DNA from: an uncultured bacterium
Lineage (GTDB): Bacteria; Chloroflexota; Anaerolineae; JACIWP01
Length of the DNA stretch: 8,358 nucleotides
Direction of reading: 5' to 3'
Assembly: GCA_903872005.1 (NCBI GenBank)
Contig: CAIQJD010000355.1
Location: forward strand, 1-8,358
Numbering within the stretch: the first letter of the stretch is position 1; every line of letters begins with the position of its first letter. The position numbers and the translations under genes were made by a program. This document shows, in pieces, positions 7,437 to 8,358 of the stretch. The notes beneath the pieces are model-generated. The model had not been told where the DNA came from. It made no database searches and saw nothing but the letters and a program-made list of their open reading frames with translations.

Positions 7437-7440
7437 TTCG

Positions 7441-7446
7441 CTCCTC
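7441..7446 (-). promoter_or_regulatory. Ribosome binding site supporting the GTG start of the DppB-type permease
   Basis: GAGGAG on the minus strand lies 4 bases before the GTG at 7436. The spacing is slightly short but the motif is clear, and it is the best signal near any candidate start of this gene. Confidence 0.6.
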
Positions 7447-7510
7447 GACCTCTTTCTGCAGGTGTAGCGGTAGGGGAAATGGTCGCCGGCAAAAGCCGCA
7501 CAAGACACAG

Positions 7511-7534
7511 CCGGGGCCGGCGCGCCGGCCCCGG
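7511..7534. repeat. Perfect 24-base GC palindrome between binding-protein and permease genes
   Basis: Positions 7511-7534 are identical to their own reverse complement (ten-base arms around a central CGCG) and are composed only of G and C. In RNA this could fold into a 10-base-pair stem. No T-run follows on the minus strand, so it is not a standard terminator. It may act as an mRNA-stabilising or 3'-5' exonuclease-blocking structure after the binding-protein gene, or as a protein-binding site. It ends about 75 bases before the permease start. Confidence 0.6.
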
Positions 7535-7559
7535 GCATGTTCAGCATTGGGCATGGGCG

Positions 7560-7586
7560 GGCGGGAGCGGCACGGCCGCTCCCGCC
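7560..7586 (-). repeat. GC-rich hairpin just after the binding-protein gene
   Basis: The arms 7560-7570 and 7576-7586 are perfect 11-base complements around a 5-base loop. The structure lies 12 bases downstream of the binding-protein stop codon at 7599. There is no T-run after it, so it is better explained as an mRNA-processing or stability hairpin, or a weak terminator, than a full terminator. Such structures commonly let the binding protein be made in excess over the permeases. Confidence 0.6.
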
Positions 7587-7598
7587 GGATGCGCCAGA

Positions 7599-8358
7599 CT
7601 ATGCCGGCGTGAAGTAGACGGCCTGCGGATAGCCGTGCGGCGTGGTCGCCGGCTTCACGGTCTTCGGGTTGTAGGCGTAGCTGTAAACGCCGTGGGTGAT
7701 CCAGATGGCGTGGCAGTCCTTGTCCCAAACCTGCTGCATCTGGATGTAGATCTTCTCGCGCTCTTTGTCGTCTGTGGTGGTGACGCCCTTCTTGCCCAGG
7801 TCGTCGTATTCCTTGTTGCACCAGCGCTGGGCGTTCCAGATGCCGACCTGTTCGCAGGTGAACCACATGGTCGCCCACGAGGGATCGGGCTGGAGCGAGA
7901 AGTTGCCGCCGTACAGCTCGATGTCCTTGCCCTTTTCGCTGCCGATGATGCCCCAGTAGGTGCTGGAGTCCATGGCGTCAATGGTCAGGTTGATGCCGAC
8001 TTCCTTGAGGTTCTGCTGCGCGATCTCGGCCCACGTCTTGTATTCGGTGGTGTCCTGAATCATCAGCTTCAGATCAAGGGTGGTGATGTTGGCTTTGGCC
8101 AGGAATTCTTTGGCCTTGGCGACATCGCGCTTGTACTTCGGCGCGTCAGCCCAGTAACCCAGGAGGCCGGGCGGGATCATCGCGTATTCGACGTCGGCCT
8201 TGCCCTTGTAGGCGGCCTTGACGATGCTCTCGACGTCAATGCCGTAGCGCACGGCCTGGCGCACGTTGATGTCTTTGAGCTTGGCATGCTCGACGTTCAG
8301 GCCGATCCAGCGGTAGCGCAGGGCCGGCTTGACGATCAACTTGAGCGTCTGACTGGCC
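7599..8358 (-). CDS. Family 5 (DppA/OppA-type) extracellular solute-binding protein, C-terminal part only
   Basis: The last 252 residues of a peptide/opine/nickel-type substrate-binding protein are present. The frame is open to the right edge, so the N-terminus and any signal or lipoprotein peptide are missing. Full-length relatives are about 500-600 residues, so roughly half is seen. Family evidence includes the YRWIGLNVEH segment followed by INVRQAVRYGIDVESIV, a hallmark of this family's hinge region, and PGLLGYWADAP shortly after. The middle part has AEIAQQNLKEVGINLTI, the typical second-lobe pattern. The protein captures the substrate outside the membrane and delivers it to the two permeases. 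It ends with TAG at 7599-7601. The gene comes first in transcription order and is followed by two hairpins and then the permeases. Members bind peptides, opines, sugars, nickel chelates or glutathione, and the specificity cannot be read from this fragment. The TTG at 8339 is only a chance start inside the gene. Confidence 0.93.
   Translation of the reverse strand, partial: ASQTLKLIVKPALRYRWIGLNVEHAKLKDINVRQAVRYGIDVESIVKAAYKGKADVEYAMIPPGLLGYWADAPKYKRDVAKAKEFLAKANITTLDLKLMIQDTTEYKTWAEIAQQNLKEVGINLTIDAMDSSTYWGIIGSEKGKDIELYGGNFSLQPDPSWATMWFTCEQVGIWNAQRWCNKEYDDLGKKGVTTTDDKEREKIYIQMQQVWDKDCHAIWITHGVYSYAYNPKTVKPATTPHGYPQAVYFTPA

Noticed and set aside
7437..7547. N-terminal extension of the DppB-type permease to 7547
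   Set aside because: The extra 37 residues lack family resemblance and include the GC palindrome region. The GTG at 7436 restores the typical DppB N-terminus and has GAGGAG upstream.

Overview
The window carries seven genes, all transcribed leftward on the minus strand, tightly packed and GC-rich. Read in transcription order from the right edge, they are: the C-terminal half of a family 5 (DppA/OppA-type) solute-binding protein, a DppB-type permease, a DppC-type permease, one long protein that fuses a DppD-like and a DppF-like ATPase, an MttB-superfamily (trimethylamine methyltransferase family) protein, a MalY/PatB-type PLP enzyme, and the N-terminal part of a sugar/polyamine-type (CUT1/MalK-like) ABC ATPase that runs off the left edge. 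I saw no rRNA, tRNA, CRISPR array or mobile element, and no gene-free stretch longer than about 160 bases. The long plus-strand open frames are GC-rich shadows of these genes.

Region 3503-8358 is a complete peptide/opine/nickel-type importer except for the N-terminus of its binding protein. The binding-protein gene is separated from the permeases by about 160 bases holding two strong GC-rich hairpins. The two permeases and the fused ATPase follow with 20 bases and then a one-base TGATG overlap, as expected for an operon. The fused ATPase has two complete nucleotide-binding domains. Each is followed by the four-cysteine C-terminal domain of the Opp/Dpp ATPases.

An 82-base gap (3421-3502) contains a terminator-like hairpin with a T-run. 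It separates the transporter genes from the enzyme genes (1-3420). The MttB-like gene has a strong Shine-Dalgarno sequence, the PLP enzyme follows 18 bases later, and the second ABC ATPase starts 5 bases after that. The last three genes are therefore probably co-transcribed, perhaps by partial read-through from the transporter operon.

Inference: the locus looks like an uptake-and-breakdown unit for a small N-methylated (betaine-like) or sulfur-containing amino compound. The importer would bring it in, the MttB-like protein would remove a methyl group, and the PLP enzyme would cleave or transaminate an amino acid. The substrate cannot be read from sequence. The organism is a high-GC bacterium. 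The protein style and the abundance of GCCGGC-type words remind me of Chloroflexota (Anaerolineae/Caldilineae-like), but this is a weak guess.
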